NCBI GenBank assembly: GCA_900549555.1
Contig: UROO01000101.1
Span: 1-6,442 of the forward strand
Reading direction: 5' to 3'
From: an uncultured Collinsella sp.
GTDB lineage: Bacteria > Actinomycetota > Coriobacteriia > Coriobacteriales > Coriobacteriaceae
DNA length: 6,442 nt
The translations under genes and the position numbers were made by a program. Under the pieces are notes generated by a model, which saw nothing but the letters and a program-made list of their open reading frames with translations, ran no database searches and was not told where the DNA came from. Within the stretch, counting starts at the first letter, position 1. Each line of letters opens with the position of its first letter. Shown here piece by piece: positions 6,395-6,442 of the stretch.

Positions 6395-6442
6395 CTGTCT
6401 CTTATACACATCTCCGAGCCCACGAGACGGACTCCTATCTCG
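6395..6442. other. Illumina Nextera adapter contamination (not genomic)
   Basis: CTGTCTCTTATACACATCT (6395-6413) is the 19-bp Tn5 mosaic end used in Nextera libraries. It is followed by the read-2 side adapter CCGAGCCCACGAGAC (6414-6428), an 8-base i7 index GGACTCCT (6429-6436) and the first bases of the flow-cell P7 sequence, ATCTCG (6437-6442). The order matches read-through of a short insert. Everything from 6395 on should be trimmed, and any open frame crossing this point is spurious. Confidence 0.98.

Noticed and set aside
6395..6413. Possible Tn5 or IS50 transposon end
   Set aside because: The 19-bp mosaic end is immediately followed by Illumina adapter and index bases, which shows a library artefact, not a natural insertion.

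Overview
The window is a high-GC, gene-dense bacterial fragment with almost no non-coding DNA. The base composition, the short palindromes with a CAAAGGGACAG core behind genes, and the protein types (an NPF/GR-type AAA ATPase pair, a short UvrA, a TetM-like EF-G paralogue) suggest an actinobacterium of the Coriobacteriia, perhaps Collinsella or a relative. That assignment is from memory of similar sequences and was not tested by search. The last 48 bases (6395-6442) are not genomic: they are an Illumina Nextera transposase adapter with an i7 index, so biological sequence ends at 6394.

Layout. (1) Positions 1-1484, plus strand: the 3' three quarters of a ribosomal-protection-type (TetM/EF-G-like) translational GTPase, whose GTP-binding half lies off the left edge. 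(2) 1478-1510: a palindrome overlapping its stop codon, then a compact promoter built from three GGTATAA repeats exactly 10 bp apart. (3) 1578-2696, plus: an AAA-type ATPase with a probable C-terminal winged helix. (4) 2707-5202, plus: a UvrA2-type ABC protein without the UvrB-binding domain, starting about 10 bp after the ATPase stop, so the two genes form an operon and are probably translationally coupled. (5) 5204-5238: a second palindrome with the same core, between convergent genes. (6) 5243-6343, minus: a second AAA ATPase, clearly paralogous to the first. Its upstream region holds another array of 10-bp-phased repeats of different sequence, cut off by the adapter.

How the parts may work together. 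The most interesting unit is the ATPase-UvrA2 operon. UvrA2 proteins cannot use the normal UvrB contact and in some bacteria are linked to tolerance of DNA-binding drugs, so a co-translated ATPase with a DNA-binding-like C-terminus is a candidate partner or regulator. Both ATPase genes carry helically phased repeats overlapping their promoters, which would fit autoregulation through their winged helices. These functional links are inference. The gene families, motifs, operon spacing, repeats and adapter are read directly from the sequence.
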